Below are positions 52,243 through 61,795 of a stretch of DNA of 64,000 bases, piece by piece. The stretch's first letter is position 1, and every line of letters begins with the position of its first letter. A program made the position numbers and the translations under genes. Origin of the DNA: Thiodiazotropha sp040507005 (GTDB lineage Bacteria > Pseudomonadota > Gammaproteobacteria > Chromatiales > Chromatiaceae); the NCBI GenBank assembly GCA_040507005.1, contig JBEVVS010000114.1, positions 1-64,000 on the forward strand. The letters run 5' to 3'. The notes beneath the pieces are model-generated. The model saw nothing but the letters and a program-made list of their open reading frames with translations. It had not been told where the DNA came from and did not search any database.

Positions 52243-52926
52243 ATGATAGCCATGATACTGGCCGCTGGGCGTGGTGAGCGCATGCGACCCCTGACCGATA
52301 AGCTACCTAAACCACTCCTGCCGGTCGCCGGCAAGCCCTTGATTGTGCACCATATCGAAAGGCTTGCAGCGGCGGGCTATCAGGAGCTGGTTATTAATCA
52401 TGCCCATTTGGGTGAGATGATCGAATCCACTCTGGGTGATGGTAGCGCTTGGGGCGTTGAGATCCGTTACTCGGCCGAGGCGGTGGCATTGGAAACAGGC
52501 GGGGGCATCTATCATGCACTGCCCCTGTTGGGTAAGGAAGCCTTTTTGGTGGTCAATGGGGACATCTGGTGTGAATTGGATTTTTCCCAGCTAACCTTGA
52601 AACAGGGGGATATGGCGCATCTGGTGTTGGTGCCAAACCCTGAACACCATCCGCAGGGGGATTTTCAACTGCGACAGGGCCGGGTAGGCCAGGGCGGGGA
52701 GAGCCGGCTGACCTTCAGTGGCATCGGCGTCTATGATCCGCGACTGTTTGCATCCTGCAGGGCCGGCGTATTCCCATTGGCACCACTCTTGAGGGACGCC
52801 ATGGAGCGTGGCTTGGTATCAGGGGAGTGCTTCCGTGGGGTGTGGATGGATATCGGCACACCTCAACGATTGTCGCAGCTGGAACAACTCATTCTGCAGC
52901 GCGACCGGGGTAGCGGCACGGCTTGA
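52243..52926 (+). CDS. murU: Sugar-1-phosphate nucleotidyltransferase (MurU-like)
   Basis: This 227-residue GT-A-type nucleotidyltransferase opens with MILAAGRGERMRPLTDKLPKPL, the nucleotide and metal site, and has VVNGDIWCELDF and ALETGGGI. It is closest to N-acetylmuramate-1-phosphate uridylyltransferase (MurU) of the peptidoglycan-recycling shortcut in Pseudomonas, or a mannose-1-phosphate guanylyltransferase. In Pseudomonas murU is next to amgK, which is not seen here. The symbol is therefore provisional. The next gene is 73 bases on. Confidence 0.75.
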   Translation: MIAMILAAGRGERMRPLTDKLPKPLLPVAGKPLIVHHIERLAAAGYQELVINHAHLGEMIESTLGDGSAWGVEIRYSAEAVALETGGGIYHALPLLGKEAFLVVNGDIWCELDFSQLTLKQGDMAHLVLVPNPEHHPQGDFQLRQGRVGQGGESRLTFSGIGVYDPRLFASCRAGVFPLAPLLRDAMERGLVSGECFRGVWMDIGTPQRLSQLEQLILQRDRGSGTA

Positions 52927-52999
52927 GATCAACTTCATCTCCAGCGATGGCAAGCAACATACGACGGTGCCATAGAGGCGTTTGGGTATTGGAGAAAGC

Positions 53000-54421
53000 A
53001 TGGGACAGGAAATAGATTCGAGTGAATTCTCTGCTGATGATTTTGCCGAGTTTCAGCGCCGTCTCAAGCGAGAGACCGAACTGCTTGCCGAGTGGTTTGA
53101 AACGGGGGTGTTCGCCTCGGAGGGATCGATCGGGGGATTTGAACTGGAGGCCTGTCTGCTGGATGGGAAGGGGGCGCCCGCGCCACTCAATCAGCCCTTG
53201 TTGGAAAAGCTGGATGAGCCATTGGTGGTCCCGGAGTTGGCCACCTTCAACGTTGAAATAAACAGTACTGCCAGACCGCTGCGGGGAGATGTGTTTGAGC
53301 GTATGGCGGAAGAGTTGCAGTCTGTGTGGAATAAGTGCAACCGTTTAGCGCATCCATTGGGTGCCAGAATGGGCATGATCGGCATCATGCCGAGTCTACA
53401 GCAACAGGCGCTCTCACTGCATAACATGTCCCCTTTGAACCGCTACCAGGCCCTCAATGACCAGGTGTTTAAACTACGTCACGGCAGACCCTTGTCAGTA
53501 CACATCGAGGGCAGGGAGAGCCTGAATCTGCAACACGACGACGTCATGCTCGAGTCGGCGGCAACCTCTTTTCAGATTCATCTGCAGGTGGATGAAAGGC
53601 ATGCCGCGAGGCTCTATAACCTGTCGAAAATTGCATCCGCGCCGATGGTGGCTGTGAGCGCCAATGCACCCTACCTGTTTGGCCATGACCTATGGGACGA
53701 GACACGCATACCCCTGTTTGAACAGTCCATTGCAGTGGGGGCATCGGATTTGACCAAGCGGGTCAGTTTCGGCATCCGCTATGTCTACGAATCGATACTG
53801 GAAAATTTTGAGGCCAATCTAAAACGCTACCCGGTACTGTTACCCCTGTTGATGGACGGTGCGGTTGAGAATCTGTCCCACCTGAGATTGCACAACGGTA
53901 CCATCTGGCGTTGGAACCGACCGTTGATCGGTTTCGACAGTGGGGGTAAACCCCATTTGAGGATTGAGCATCGGGTGGTGCCGGCTGGACCTAGCGTACT
54001 CGACTCCATCGCCAACGCCGCATTTTATTTCGGTCTGGTAACAGGTATGGCGGAACGCTACCAATCGCCGGAAAGGGAGATGGGATTTATCCGTGCCCGC
54101 AGCAATTTCTACAATGCGGCGCGACGGGGTCTGCAGGCGGAGTTTTTCTGGTTTGACTGGAAAACCTGCACCGCCGAACAGTTGATCCGGGAGCAGCTGC
54201 TGTCGTTGGCCCGAGAGGGCTTGACCGTTCTTGGTATTGAACCGGCCTCCATCGACTACTGGCTGGGGATTATTCAACAGCGGGTCGTGAGCGGAATCAA
54301 TGGTGCCACCTGGCAGCGGCAATGGGTGGCGCGCCATGGCAGGGACTTTCAGGCCCTGATGCAGGCCTACCTGGAACAGCAGGAGAGCGGCAGACCAGTG
54401 CATGAGTGGTCCTTGGCTTAG
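53000..54421 (+). CDS. Glutamate-cysteine ligase-family (GCS2) amide-bond ligase
   Basis: The protein has about 473 residues and belongs to the glutamine-synthetase-like GCS2 carboxylate-amine ligase fold. SIGGFELEACLLDG at 43-56 is the metal/ATP signature in the form GFELE, followed by ELATFNVEINSTARPL and LRIEHRVVPAGPSVLDSIANA. It joins an amino compound to a glutamate-like carboxyl by ATP hydrolysis; true substrate is unknown. The sequence differs from E. coli GshA and from YbdK. ATG 53000 has GGAGAAAGC just upstream. A zinc hydrolase follows 151 bases later. Confidence 0.78.
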   Translation: MGQEIDSSEFSADDFAEFQRRLKRETELLAEWFETGVFASEGSIGGFELEACLLDGKGAPAPLNQPLLEKLDEPLVVPELATFNVEINSTARPLRGDVFERMAEELQSVWNKCNRLAHPLGARMGMIGIMPSLQQQALSLHNMSPLNRYQALNDQVFKLRHGRPLSVHIEGRESLNLQHDDVMLESAATSFQIHLQVDERHAARLYNLSKIASAPMVAVSANAPYLFGHDLWDETRIPLFEQSIAVGASDLTKRVSFGIRYVYESILENFEANLKRYPVLLPLLMDGAVENLSHLRLHNGTIWRWNRPLIGFDSGGKPHLRIEHRVVPAGPSVLDSIANAAFYFGLVTGMAERYQSPEREMGFIRARSNFYNAARRGLQAEFFWFDWKTCTAEQLIREQLLSLAREGLTVLGIEPASIDYWLGIIQQRVVSGINGATWQRQWVARHGRDFQALMQAYLEQQESGRPVHEWSLA

Positions 54422-54572
54422 TGCTTTCTCTTCGCAAGCGTCTGACTCGAAGCGTCTTGTAGAGGCGCCGGGGTTGTAAATCGTAGTTTTTTTTCTGGAG
54501 CTGCACTGACTTGCGGCACCAATTGCTGCGACAAAAACGGGCTAGCCTCGCCCATTCAGGTAAACTATAAGT

Positions 54573-55619
54573 ATGCTGCAGGAATTCGATCATCTACCAA
54601 AGAATCTGTTGGCCCTGGAGGCGCATCAGCTCGCCGATCACCTGGATGGTCCGAGCCTGTTCCATCTCCCCGGGAGAAGAGCGGAACCCCTGTTTGTCTC
54701 TGTGCTGATGCATGGCAATGAGACAGTCGGCTGGGAGGCCATACGCACCCTGCTTACCCGCTATGCCGGGGGTAAGGAGCTGCCCCGGGCCCTGAGTCTG
54801 TTTATCGGCAATGTGGATGCAGCGGCTCAGGGGCTGCGGCTGTTACCCGGACAGCCCGACTACAACAGGATCTGGAGCGGCAGCGAAGTGGCCGCAACGC
54901 CCGAACACCGTATCATGCAACAGGTCGTCGAGTGCATGCGTGGGCGCAAGCCCTTTGCCAGTGTCGATATACACAACAACACCGGCCTGAATCCCCACTA
55001 CGCCTGCATCAATCGGCTGGATACCGGGTTTTTTCATCTGGCGCTGCTGTTTTCCCGCACCGTGGTCTATTTTTTGCGCCCCAAGGGGGTGCAGTCCATG
55101 GCCTTTGCGGATCTCTGCCCCTCGGTAACCCTGGAGTGTGGCAAGGTCGGCAGTACCCATGGTGTCGAGCATGCCCGGGACTATCTCGAGGCCTGTCTGC
55201 ACTTGGCCGAGCATCCCCAGCACCCTGTGAGTCATCTCGATATCGATCTGTTTCATACCGTGGCCCAAGTCAAGATAGCACCGAGTGTCAGCTTTGGCTT
55301 TGCACCGGGGGCGAGTGATATCGTGTTGGATCCCGACATCGATCATCTCAATTTTCGTGAATTGCCCGCCGGTACCCTGTTCGGCTGGATCAATGGCGCA
55401 GGACTCGATGCCCTGGATGTCCGGGATGAGCGGGGAGAGGCGGTGGTGGGTGACTATTTCGCTATCGAAGAGGGTCAGCTCTGTCTGCACCGCTCAGTGA
55501 TGCCTTCCATGCTGACCAAGGATCTGAATGTTATTCGCCAGGATTGTCTCTGCTATTTGATGGAGCGCTATGATTCCCACCTGACACCATCGGCGGCAAA
55601 CTCATCCGGCGGTGGTTGA
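54573..55619 (+). CDS. Aspartoacylase/succinylglutamate desuccinylase-like zinc hydrolase
   Basis: This 348-residue M14-family-like zinc enzyme has zinc ligands in SVLMHGNETVG (H47, E50) and SVDIHNNTG (H134), and the catalytic glutamate in VTLECGKVG (E188). This is the AstE/AspA pattern, cleaving N-acyl groups from amino acids. The C-terminal 130 residues form an extra domain. Natural substrate is unknown. Its position beside the GCS2-type ligase on the same strand suggests a make-and-break pair, which is inference. Confidence 0.82.
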   Translation: MLQEFDHLPKNLLALEAHQLADHLDGPSLFHLPGRRAEPLFVSVLMHGNETVGWEAIRTLLTRYAGGKELPRALSLFIGNVDAAAQGLRLLPGQPDYNRIWSGSEVAATPEHRIMQQVVECMRGRKPFASVDIHNNTGLNPHYACINRLDTGFFHLALLFSRTVVYFLRPKGVQSMAFADLCPSVTLECGKVGSTHGVEHARDYLEACLHLAEHPQHPVSHLDIDLFHTVAQVKIAPSVSFGFAPGASDIVLDPDIDHLNFRELPAGTLFGWINGAGLDALDVRDERGEAVVGDYFAIEEGQLCLHRSVMPSMLTKDLNVIRQDCLCYLMERYDSHLTPSAANSSGGG

Positions 55620-55639
55620 TTCCCGTGCTGCGGCTCTGA

Positions 55640-56614
55640 CTAATCCTGCAGTAAGGGATTCGCCTGCAGATCCGCATGATAGGATGAGCGCACCATAGGG
55701 CCGCTGGCAACGCTTGAAAATCCCATCTCCTTCGCGATCTCCCCCAGCTGTTCAAACTCTTGGGGCGTGACAAAACGTGACACCGGCAGATGGTCCTTGC
55801 TCGGTTGCAGGTATTGACCCAGGGTGAGCATCTCGCAACCATGCTGACGCAGCGCCTGCATGACATCGAGAATCTCTTCCCGGGTTTCACCCAGTCCCAG
55901 CATCAGCCCAGACTTTGTGGGTAGATCCGGGAGCAGCCCCTTGAAGCGCAGCAACAGATCGAGAGATCCCTGGTAGTCGGCCCCGGGACGGGCCTGCTTA
56001 TAGAGGCGAGGTACTGTCTCCAGGTTGTGGTTGAAGACATCGGGGGGATCTGCAGTCAATGACGCCAGTGCCGCATCCACACGGCCGCGAAAGTCAGGTA
56101 CCAGAACCTCTATTTTGGTCTCGGGGCGGTGTCGGCGTACTGCCGAGATGCATTGTGCGAAGTGGCTCCCGCCGCCGTCTCGCAGGTCATCCCTGTCAAC
56201 CGAGGTAATCACCACATAGTTGAGTTGCATGGCGGCGATGGCCTCGGCCAGTTGTGCTGGCTCTTGTTCATCGAGGGGTTGGGGTTTGCCGTGGGCAACA
56301 TCGCAGAAGGGGCAGCGGCGGGTGCAGATGTCCCCCATGATCATGAAGGTGGCGGTGCCGTGATGAAAGCACTCCCCCAGGTTCGGACAGGCAGCCTCTT
56401 CACACACTGAACTCAATCCCCTGTCGCGCAGGATGCGGCGAATCCGGCTGATCTCCTTGCCAAGGGGGGCCTTGGCCCGGATCCATTTGGGTTTGCGCAG
56501 GATATTCTCCTGGGGTTCCACCTTGATCGGGATGCGCGCCAGTTTGGATTTGCCCCGTTGATGGCTCTCCGGGGTTGTGCGCGAGGGTGGCAGGATATCT
56601 TTGTCGAGGCTCAT
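55640..56614 (-). CDS. lipA: Lipoyl synthase
   Basis: This 324-residue radical-SAM enzyme inserts two sulfurs into octanoyl chains on lipoyl domains. The auxiliary cluster is in CEEAACPNLGEC, the radical-SAM cluster in CTRRCPFCDVAHG. Both are intact. It overlaps lipB by four bases (ATGA). The product is needed by GcvH at 31 kb and by 2-oxoacid dehydrogenases. Confidence 0.98.
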   Translation of the reverse strand: MSLDKDILPPSRTTPESHQRGKSKLARIPIKVEPQENILRKPKWIRAKAPLGKEISRIRRILRDRGLSSVCEEAACPNLGECFHHGTATFMIMGDICTRRCPFCDVAHGKPQPLDEQEPAQLAEAIAAMQLNYVVITSVDRDDLRDGGGSHFAQCISAVRRHRPETKIEVLVPDFRGRVDAALASLTADPPDVFNHNLETVPRLYKQARPGADYQGSLDLLLRFKGLLPDLPTKSGLMLGLGETREEILDVMQALRQHGCEMLTLGQYLQPSKDHLPVSRFVTPQEFEQLGEIAKEMGFSSVASGPMVRSSYHADLQANPLLQD

Positions 56615-57309
56615 GGTTCCACTTCTGTATCGATGCAGGTCAGAGTGTAACCTAAAGCCTGCGCCAGGTGGTGGGATAATCCTAGGCCAAGGGTAGGGAT
56701 ATCTGTCTCGATCTTCTGCTCGGCCAGTTGGGTGACATCGAGGTCTGGATAGCCACAGGGATTGATGCGCTTGAAGGGGGAGAGATCCATGTCCACGTTA
56801 AGGCTCAGTCCATGATAGGTGCAACCCCGGCGTACCCGCAGTCCCAGGGAGGCGACCTTGCTGTCAGCGATATAGACACCGGGGGCATCCCGGCGTGCAG
56901 CCGCTTCTATGCGGTACTCCCGCAACAGGGCTATCACCGCCTCTTCCAGGTGAGTGACCAGGGTGCGAATGCCAATCCGTGCCCGGCGCAGATCGAGTAG
57001 CAGATAGGCGATGAGTTGTCCGGGGCCGTGATAGGTCACCTGTCCGCCCCGGTCGGATTTGATCACGGGGATCTCACCGGGGTCCAGGATATGTTCGATC
57101 TTGCCCGCCTGTCCCAGGGTGAACAGTGCTGGATGCTCCAGTAGCCAGAGCTGATCGGGACTCGCAGCAGTGCGTCTATTGGTGTACTCCCGCATCGCCT
57201 GCCAGGTGGCTTGGTAGGGCTGCATGCCGAGTTGTCGGACCAGGAGATTCGAGGATGGGTTGGGCATTTCCACAGCTGTCGCAAGAGCACTGCTTGGGAC
57301 GTCGGTCAC
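56611..57309 (-). CDS. lipB: Octanoyltransferase LipB
   Basis: This 232-residue enzyme transfers octanoate from ACP to lipoyl domains. DRGGQVTYHGPGQLIAYLLLDLRR and KVASLGLRVRRGCTYHGLSLNVD hold the substrate pocket and catalytic residues. It starts with GTG at 57309, sharing a base with the preceding ybeD stop; an internal ATG 42 bases in is possible. The cluster order dacA-ybeD-lipB-lipA is as in E. coli. Confidence 0.97.
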   Translation of the reverse strand: MTDVPSSALATAVEMPNPSSNLLVRQLGMQPYQATWQAMREYTNRRTAASPDQLWLLEHPALFTLGQAGKIEHILDPGEIPVIKSDRGGQVTYHGPGQLIAYLLLDLRRARIGIRTLVTHLEEAVIALLREYRIEAAARRDAPGVYIADSKVASLGLRVRRGCTYHGLSLNVDMDLSPFKRINPCGYPDLDVTQLAEQKIETDIPTLGLGLSHHLAQALGYTLTCIDTEVEP

Positions 57310-57581
57310 TAGAGCGCCATAACCACTTTTTCATGGGCGCTGAGATCCAGATAGATGGCATCCAGCTGGGCTTTGCTCTGGGCGCGCAGGGTGATGGTGA
57401 CAGAAACCCATTTTCCCCCCTTGCTAAGGCGGCTGTTGATCGCGGTTTCAAGCAGCTCTTCAGTATGCCGGCTCACCAGTTCCACAACCATCGCCTCAAA
57501 ACCCGGCTCCGCTTTTCCCATCACCTTGATCGGAAAATCGCAGGGGAATTCCAGCAGTGTCTCTTCATCCTGGCTCATCAC
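57309..57581 (-). CDS. ybeD: YbeD family protein (UPF0250/DUF493)
   Basis: This 90-residue protein has the alpha/beta fold related to ACT-type regulatory domains: LLEFPCDFPIKVMGKAEPGFE and GGKWVSVTITLRAQSKAQLDA. Function is not established; conservation between dacA and lipB suggests a link with lipoate metabolism. It follows dacA by ten bases and shares its last base with lipB. Confidence 0.93.
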   Translation of the reverse strand: MMSQDEETLLEFPCDFPIKVMGKAEPGFEAMVVELVSRHTEELLETAINSRLSKGGKWVSVTITLRAQSKAQLDAIYLDLSAHEKVVMAL

Positions 57582-57591
57582 GGCTCAGCCT

Positions 57592-58770
57592 TTACTCCAG
57601 CCACAATAGGGCGCTGTCTTTGATCTGTTGCCAGATGTTACCGTCAGCGATACTCTTCAGCGCCACCAGCGGTTCTTCGATGACGGGGTCCCCGTTCAGG
57701 GTGATGCTGAGGTGACCGAGGACATCGCCCTGTTTGATGGGCGCCATGATCTTGGGTTCGATCTCCATTCGGGCATCGAGGTTTTGATATTGATGGCGGG
57801 GGATGGTCACGTTCAGGTCCCGGCTGAGGCCCAGGGGCAGTTTCTCTTTCTCCCCCTTCCAGATGCGGGTCCGATTGAGTACCTCCCCCGCCGTGTAGAG
57901 CTGGTGGGTCTCAAAGAAGCGAAAACCGTAGTTGAGCAGGCTTTGGCTCGCCTTGGCCCTGGCCTCCTCGCCCTTGGTGCCCATCACCACTGAGATGAGA
58001 CGCATGTTTTCCCGTTGAGCCGATGCCACCAGGCAGTATCCTGCAGCCTCGGTATGGCCGGTCTTGATACCGTCCACACTGTCGTCCCGCCACAGCAGCT
58101 TGTTCCGGTTGTGTTGAGTTATATCGTTGAATATAAATGACTTGTCGCTATACCAGGGATAGTATTCAGGAAAATCCCGAATGGTGGCTGCCGCCACCTT
58201 GGCAATGTCCGCCGGGGTCGTGTAGTGGTCATCGTGGGGAAGTCCGGTGCTGTTGATGAAGTGGGTGTCGGTCATCCCCAATTCCCTGGCATGGTTATTC
58301 ATTAATTCGGCAAAGGTGGCCTCACTGCCTGCGATATGCTCGGCGAGGGCGACGCAGGCATCGTTGCCGGACTGAATAATCATGCCCTTGACCAGATCGA
58401 TAACTTTGACCTTTTTTCCCACCTCGATGAACATCCGGGATCCCGGTGTACGCCAGGCCTTCTCACTGATCAGTACGTTGTCCTCCAGATTGATGTTACC
58501 CAGCTTCAACTCGCGGAAGACCGCGTAGGCGGTCATGATTTTGGTCAGGCTGGCAGGTTCAAGCCGATTGCTGGCACCCTTTTCCGCGAGTACCTCACCG
58601 CTGTGAAAATCAACCAGAAGATAGCCTGAGGCAGAGACCTCCGGCGGGGCGGGGGTAGGGGCGGCGGCATGGCTTGAAAGTGCAATCAGGCCGCTTAGCC
58701 ACAACAAAGCGACTTGCATAAATCGGGATGGTGAAAGATGGTGCATGAGTAAGGGTATTCTGCTTGGCAT
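57592..58770 (-). CDS. dacA: D-alanyl-D-alanine carboxypeptidase (PBP5/6 type)
   Basis: The protein has about 392 residues. A signal peptide (VALLWLSGLIALSSHAAA) is followed by a penicillin-binding domain with SLTKIMTAYAVF (SXXK), SGNDACVALAEHIAG (SXN) and KTGHTEAAGYCLV (KTG), then the C-terminal beta domain and an amphipathic tail that docks on the inner membrane. It trims the terminal D-Ala of peptidoglycan pentapeptides. The start could be ATG 58770 or 58746; neither has a clear ribosome site. Confidence 0.94.
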   Translation of the reverse strand: MPSRIPLLMHHLSPSRFMQVALLWLSGLIALSSHAAAPTPAPPEVSASGYLLVDFHSGEVLAEKGASNRLEPASLTKIMTAYAVFRELKLGNINLEDNVLISEKAWRTPGSRMFIEVGKKVKVIDLVKGMIIQSGNDACVALAEHIAGSEATFAELMNNHARELGMTDTHFINSTGLPHDDHYTTPADIAKVAAATIRDFPEYYPWYSDKSFIFNDITQHNRNKLLWRDDSVDGIKTGHTEAAGYCLVASAQRENMRLISVVMGTKGEEARAKASQSLLNYGFRFFETHQLYTAGEVLNRTRIWKGEKEKLPLGLSRDLNVTIPRHQYQNLDARMEIEPKIMAPIKQGDVLGHLSITLNGDPVIEEPLVALKSIADGNIWQQIKDSALLWLE

Positions 58771-58795
58771 AGTGGTGCGCTATTCTATTATTTCG

Positions 58796-59656
58796 CTAGC
58801 GAATGACAACATGTGGATCGGCAATCCCCAGCTTGGCCAGTTGTTGACTGAGATGGTCGGCAAGCTCCACACTGGCAATCGGACCCACCTGTACCCGATA
58901 GACCGGGCTCTCCAGATGTTCGTTGTCTTGTATGAGTACACTTGTGTTTAATTGTTCCTCGAGCCTTTTTTTCAGGCGCTGGGCATTATCGGAACTGCCG
59001 AATGCGCCAACCTGCAGATAGAGCTCAGGCAGCATATTGCCTTCTCTCAGCTTCACGGCTTGCTTCTTTGGCGGCGCTTGCGGGCTGTCCGGATCGAGAG
59101 TCACCACCTCCACCAACCCCGTTCCCTCACCGATGATGCCCAGCTTCCAGGCGGCCGTATAGGAGAGATCGATCAGGCGGTTGTCATGAAATGGGCCGCG
59201 ATCATTCACCTTGACCACCACACTGCGGTTATTTTTGAGGTTCGTGACCCTGACATAACTTGGCAGGGGCAAGGTCTTGTGCGCCGCGGTCATGGCGTAC
59301 ATGTCGTAGCTTTCGCCGCTGCTGGTGCGTTGGCCGTGAAATTTACTGCCGTACCAGGATGCAATGCCGCGGGCGCTGTAATCCCGGCCGCTGCGCAAGG
59401 TGTAGTAGCGCTTGCCGAACACCTCATAGCTTGCAGGATTGCCATAGCGGCTTTTGGGCTCATTCTTGGGTACCGCATCAGGGATGCTTTGCATATTCGC
59501 GGGAGGGGGGTGGCGGTGGCTGACTCCATCCTGCTGGGGGACTCGCCCGATCTTGCTGGTGCTGCAGGCAGTGATCAGCAGCATGCCGATCAGGGCGCTG
59601 ATACCGGTCTTTATCGAAATCCTGTTTGGGATATATATACTGTTGCGCTTCTTCAT
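58796..59656 (-). CDS. rlpA: RlpA-family lipoprotein (septal ring lytic transglycosylase)
   Basis: The protein has 286 residues. A lipobox is in LIGMLLITACSTSK. The double-psi beta-barrel domain (about 90-175) has GIASWYGSKFHGQRTSSGE and VKVNDRGPFHDNRLIDLSY, with the catalytic aspartate, and the C-terminal SPOR domain (about 205-285) binds denuded septal glycan. Like P. aeruginosa RlpA it probably cleaves glycan lacking stem peptides. It is directly after mltB. Confidence 0.94.
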   Translation of the reverse strand: MKKRNSIYIPNRISIKTGISALIGMLLITACSTSKIGRVPQQDGVSHRHPPPANMQSIPDAVPKNEPKSRYGNPASYEVFGKRYYTLRSGRDYSARGIASWYGSKFHGQRTSSGESYDMYAMTAAHKTLPLPSYVRVTNLKNNRSVVVKVNDRGPFHDNRLIDLSYTAAWKLGIIGEGTGLVEVVTLDPDSPQAPPKKQAVKLREGNMLPELYLQVGAFGSSDNAQRLKKRLEEQLNTSVLIQDNEHLESPVYRVQVGPIASVELADHLSQQLAKLGIADPHVVIR

Positions 59657-60655
59657 CTACCTGGTTGCATCTGCCGCCTGTTTTGCGGCACGGATCTCCT
59701 GGCTTAGTTGATAGACGGCCATGGCGTACAGGTTGCTGTGATTGTAGCGTGTTATGACGTAGAAATTGTGCAGTCCGAGCCAAAATTCATGCTCATCACC
59801 CGCATCCAGTTTTATCAGGCTGGTCAATGTTTCAGGGGAGGGTGATTCGCCGTTGACCGGGCGTACCCCTTTGGCCAGCAGTTTGCCTACCTGGATGCTG
59901 GGTTTCATACCGGCATCGACAAAGGCCTGCAGGCCCTCGCCACCCTTGGTGAGCAGGGTGATAGGCTGGTTGGCTCTCCAGCCATGGGTTTTGAAATAGC
60001 TGGCAACACTGGCGATGATATCGGCATTGCTGTTCCAAAGATCGCGCCGGCCGTCAGCGTCATGGTCCACGGCGTATTGACGGTAGCTGCTGGAGATGAA
60101 TTGGGGCTTGCCCATGGCGCCTGCGTAGGAACCCATGGCACTCTCCAGGTCCACACCCTCCTCCCGGGTCAGCAGCAGGAACTCTTCCAGTTCACGACGA
60201 AAGAAATCCGCCCGTTTCGGATAGCCGAAGGCGAGGGTGGTCAGGGCGTCGATGACCCGGTACCGGCCAGTATGTTTACCGTAGCGGGTCTCCACGCCGA
60301 TGATGGCGACGATAATCTCAGCCGGTACGCCGTATTCTTGGCTGACCGAGGCCAGCAGGGCCTCATTCTCCTGCCAGAAACCGACTCCTCCCTCGATCCG
60401 GTCGGGTTTCAGAAAGATTGGACGGTATTCGTGCCATGCCTTGGATTCGGCCGGCCGTGTTATGGCGGCGATGATGTCATCTCTGAAGGTGGTGCTGTTG
60501 AGCAGGCGCTCTATCTGTAGCGCATTGAAATTGTGCTTGCTTGCCATCTCCCGGGCGAATTTCTTGTAATCACTCGTCTGCTGTTGCGTATGTGCGCATG
60601 CCAGGGTGGCCAAGGTGAGGGTAATAAAGAGCAGGAATCGGGTTATGAGTCGCAT
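59657..60655 (-). CDS. mltB: Membrane-bound lytic murein transglycosylase B
   Basis: The protein has 332 residues. The N-terminus has a hydrophobic signal (LLFITLTLATLACAHTQ), with a lipobox-like LACA. The catalytic region is IIGVETRYGKHTGRYRVIDAL, with glutamate in VETRYG, followed by GSYAGAMGKPQFISSSYRQYAVD. It cleaves glycan strands to 1,6-anhydro ends. It is next to rlpA (zero gap) and six bases after rodA. Confidence 0.94.
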   Translation of the reverse strand: MRLITRFLLFITLTLATLACAHTQQQTSDYKKFAREMASKHNFNALQIERLLNSTTFRDDIIAAITRPAESKAWHEYRPIFLKPDRIEGGVGFWQENEALLASVSQEYGVPAEIIVAIIGVETRYGKHTGRYRVIDALTTLAFGYPKRADFFRRELEEFLLLTREEGVDLESAMGSYAGAMGKPQFISSSYRQYAVDHDADGRRDLWNSNADIIASVASYFKTHGWRANQPITLLTKGGEGLQAFVDAGMKPSIQVGKLLAKGVRPVNGESPSPETLTSLIKLDAGDEHEFWLGLHNFYVITRYNHSNLYAMAVYQLSQEIRAAKQAADATR

Positions 60656-60661
60656 GATCGT

Positions 60662-61795
60662 TTATGTTGGCAGTAGTTTTTTGTGGGTATGAATAGACAT
60701 CAGCATACCGAAGCTGGCAAGAATGGTCACCAGGGATGTCCCTCCATAACTGATTAGTGGTAAGGGTACACCCACTACCGGTAGTAATCCTGTGACCATG
60801 CCTGCATTGACGAAAAGATAGACGAAAAAAACCAGTGATAGTGAACCGGCCAGGATCCTGCCAAAGGTGTCCTGGGCCTGAGTGGCGATATAGAGTCCGC
60901 GCATGATGATAAAGAGATAGAGTGTGAGCAGTGCCAAGACGCCAACCAAGCCAAACTCTTCGGAGATCACGGCGAAGATGAAATCGGTGTGTCGTTCGGG
61001 AAGAAACTCCAGGTGTGACTGGGTGCCGTTGAGCCACCCCTTGCCGCTGATGCCCCCTGATCCGATGGCGATTTTTGATTGGATGATATGGTAGCCGGTA
61101 CCCAGTGGGTCACTCTCGGGGTTGAGGAAGGTCAAAACCCGCTGGCGTTGGTAATCATGCATAAAGTACCAGGCAACCGGCCCGAGAGCGGCCATTAAAA
61201 GACCGATCGCGCTTATCACCCGCCAGCTGATGCCGGCTAGAAACAGGGCGAATGTCCCAGCGGTGGCCACCAGCAGCGCGGTGCCCAGGTCCGGTTGTTT
61301 GGCGATCAGCAACACCGGCAGCAAGGTAAACAGACCCGCCATTATCAAACGGGAAGGACTGGGTGGCAGGCGATGTTCAGCCAGATACCAGGCGATCAGC
61401 ATCGGCAGGGTGAGTTTGAACATTTCCGAGGGTTGGAAACGAATAAAACCCAGATCGAGCCATCGTTGGGCGCCTTTGCCCTGCTCGCCGAAGAGGATCA
61501 CCGAGATCAGCATCAGGATCCCGACGGTGTAGAGCAAAGGGGCCCAGCGGCGGATATTGGCAGGGTGGATCTGAGCCAGGGCAAACAAGGCCACAAAGCC
61601 GAATCCCAGGCGAATCAACTGCTTCTGCAGGAGTAACATCTGCTGATCCCCAGCGCTGTATAGGATGGTCAATCCAAAACCCGCCAACAGCAGCAGACCG
61701 GTCAGTAGGGGAATATCGATATGCAACCACGCCAATAAGCCACTTGCCTGTGCTGGCTGTGATTCATAGAAGGTGGTGTAGCCTCTACTCCTCAT
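60662..61795 (-). CDS. rodA: Rod-shape peptidoglycan glycosyltransferase RodA
   Basis: This 377-residue SEDS-family polymerase has about ten membrane helices. GSGGISGKGWLNGTQSHLEFLPERHTDFIFA-type sequence carries the catalytic aspartate region, and VVGVPLPLISYGGTS the family signature. It polymerises lipid II for elongation together with PBP2 (mrdA). Its start overlaps the mrdA end by 11 bases. Confidence 0.96.
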   Translation of the reverse strand: MRSRGYTTFYESQPAQASGLLAWLHIDIPLLTGLLLLAGFGLTILYSAGDQQMLLLQKQLIRLGFGFVALFALAQIHPANIRRWAPLLYTVGILMLISVILFGEQGKGAQRWLDLGFIRFQPSEMFKLTLPMLIAWYLAEHRLPPSPSRLIMAGLFTLLPVLLIAKQPDLGTALLVATAGTFALFLAGISWRVISAIGLLMAALGPVAWYFMHDYQRQRVLTFLNPESDPLGTGYHIIQSKIAIGSGGISGKGWLNGTQSHLEFLPERHTDFIFAVISEEFGLVGVLALLTLYLFIIMRGLYIATQAQDTFGRILAGSLSLVFFVYLFVNAGMVTGLLPVVGVPLPLISYGGTSLVTILASFGMLMSIHTHKKLLPT

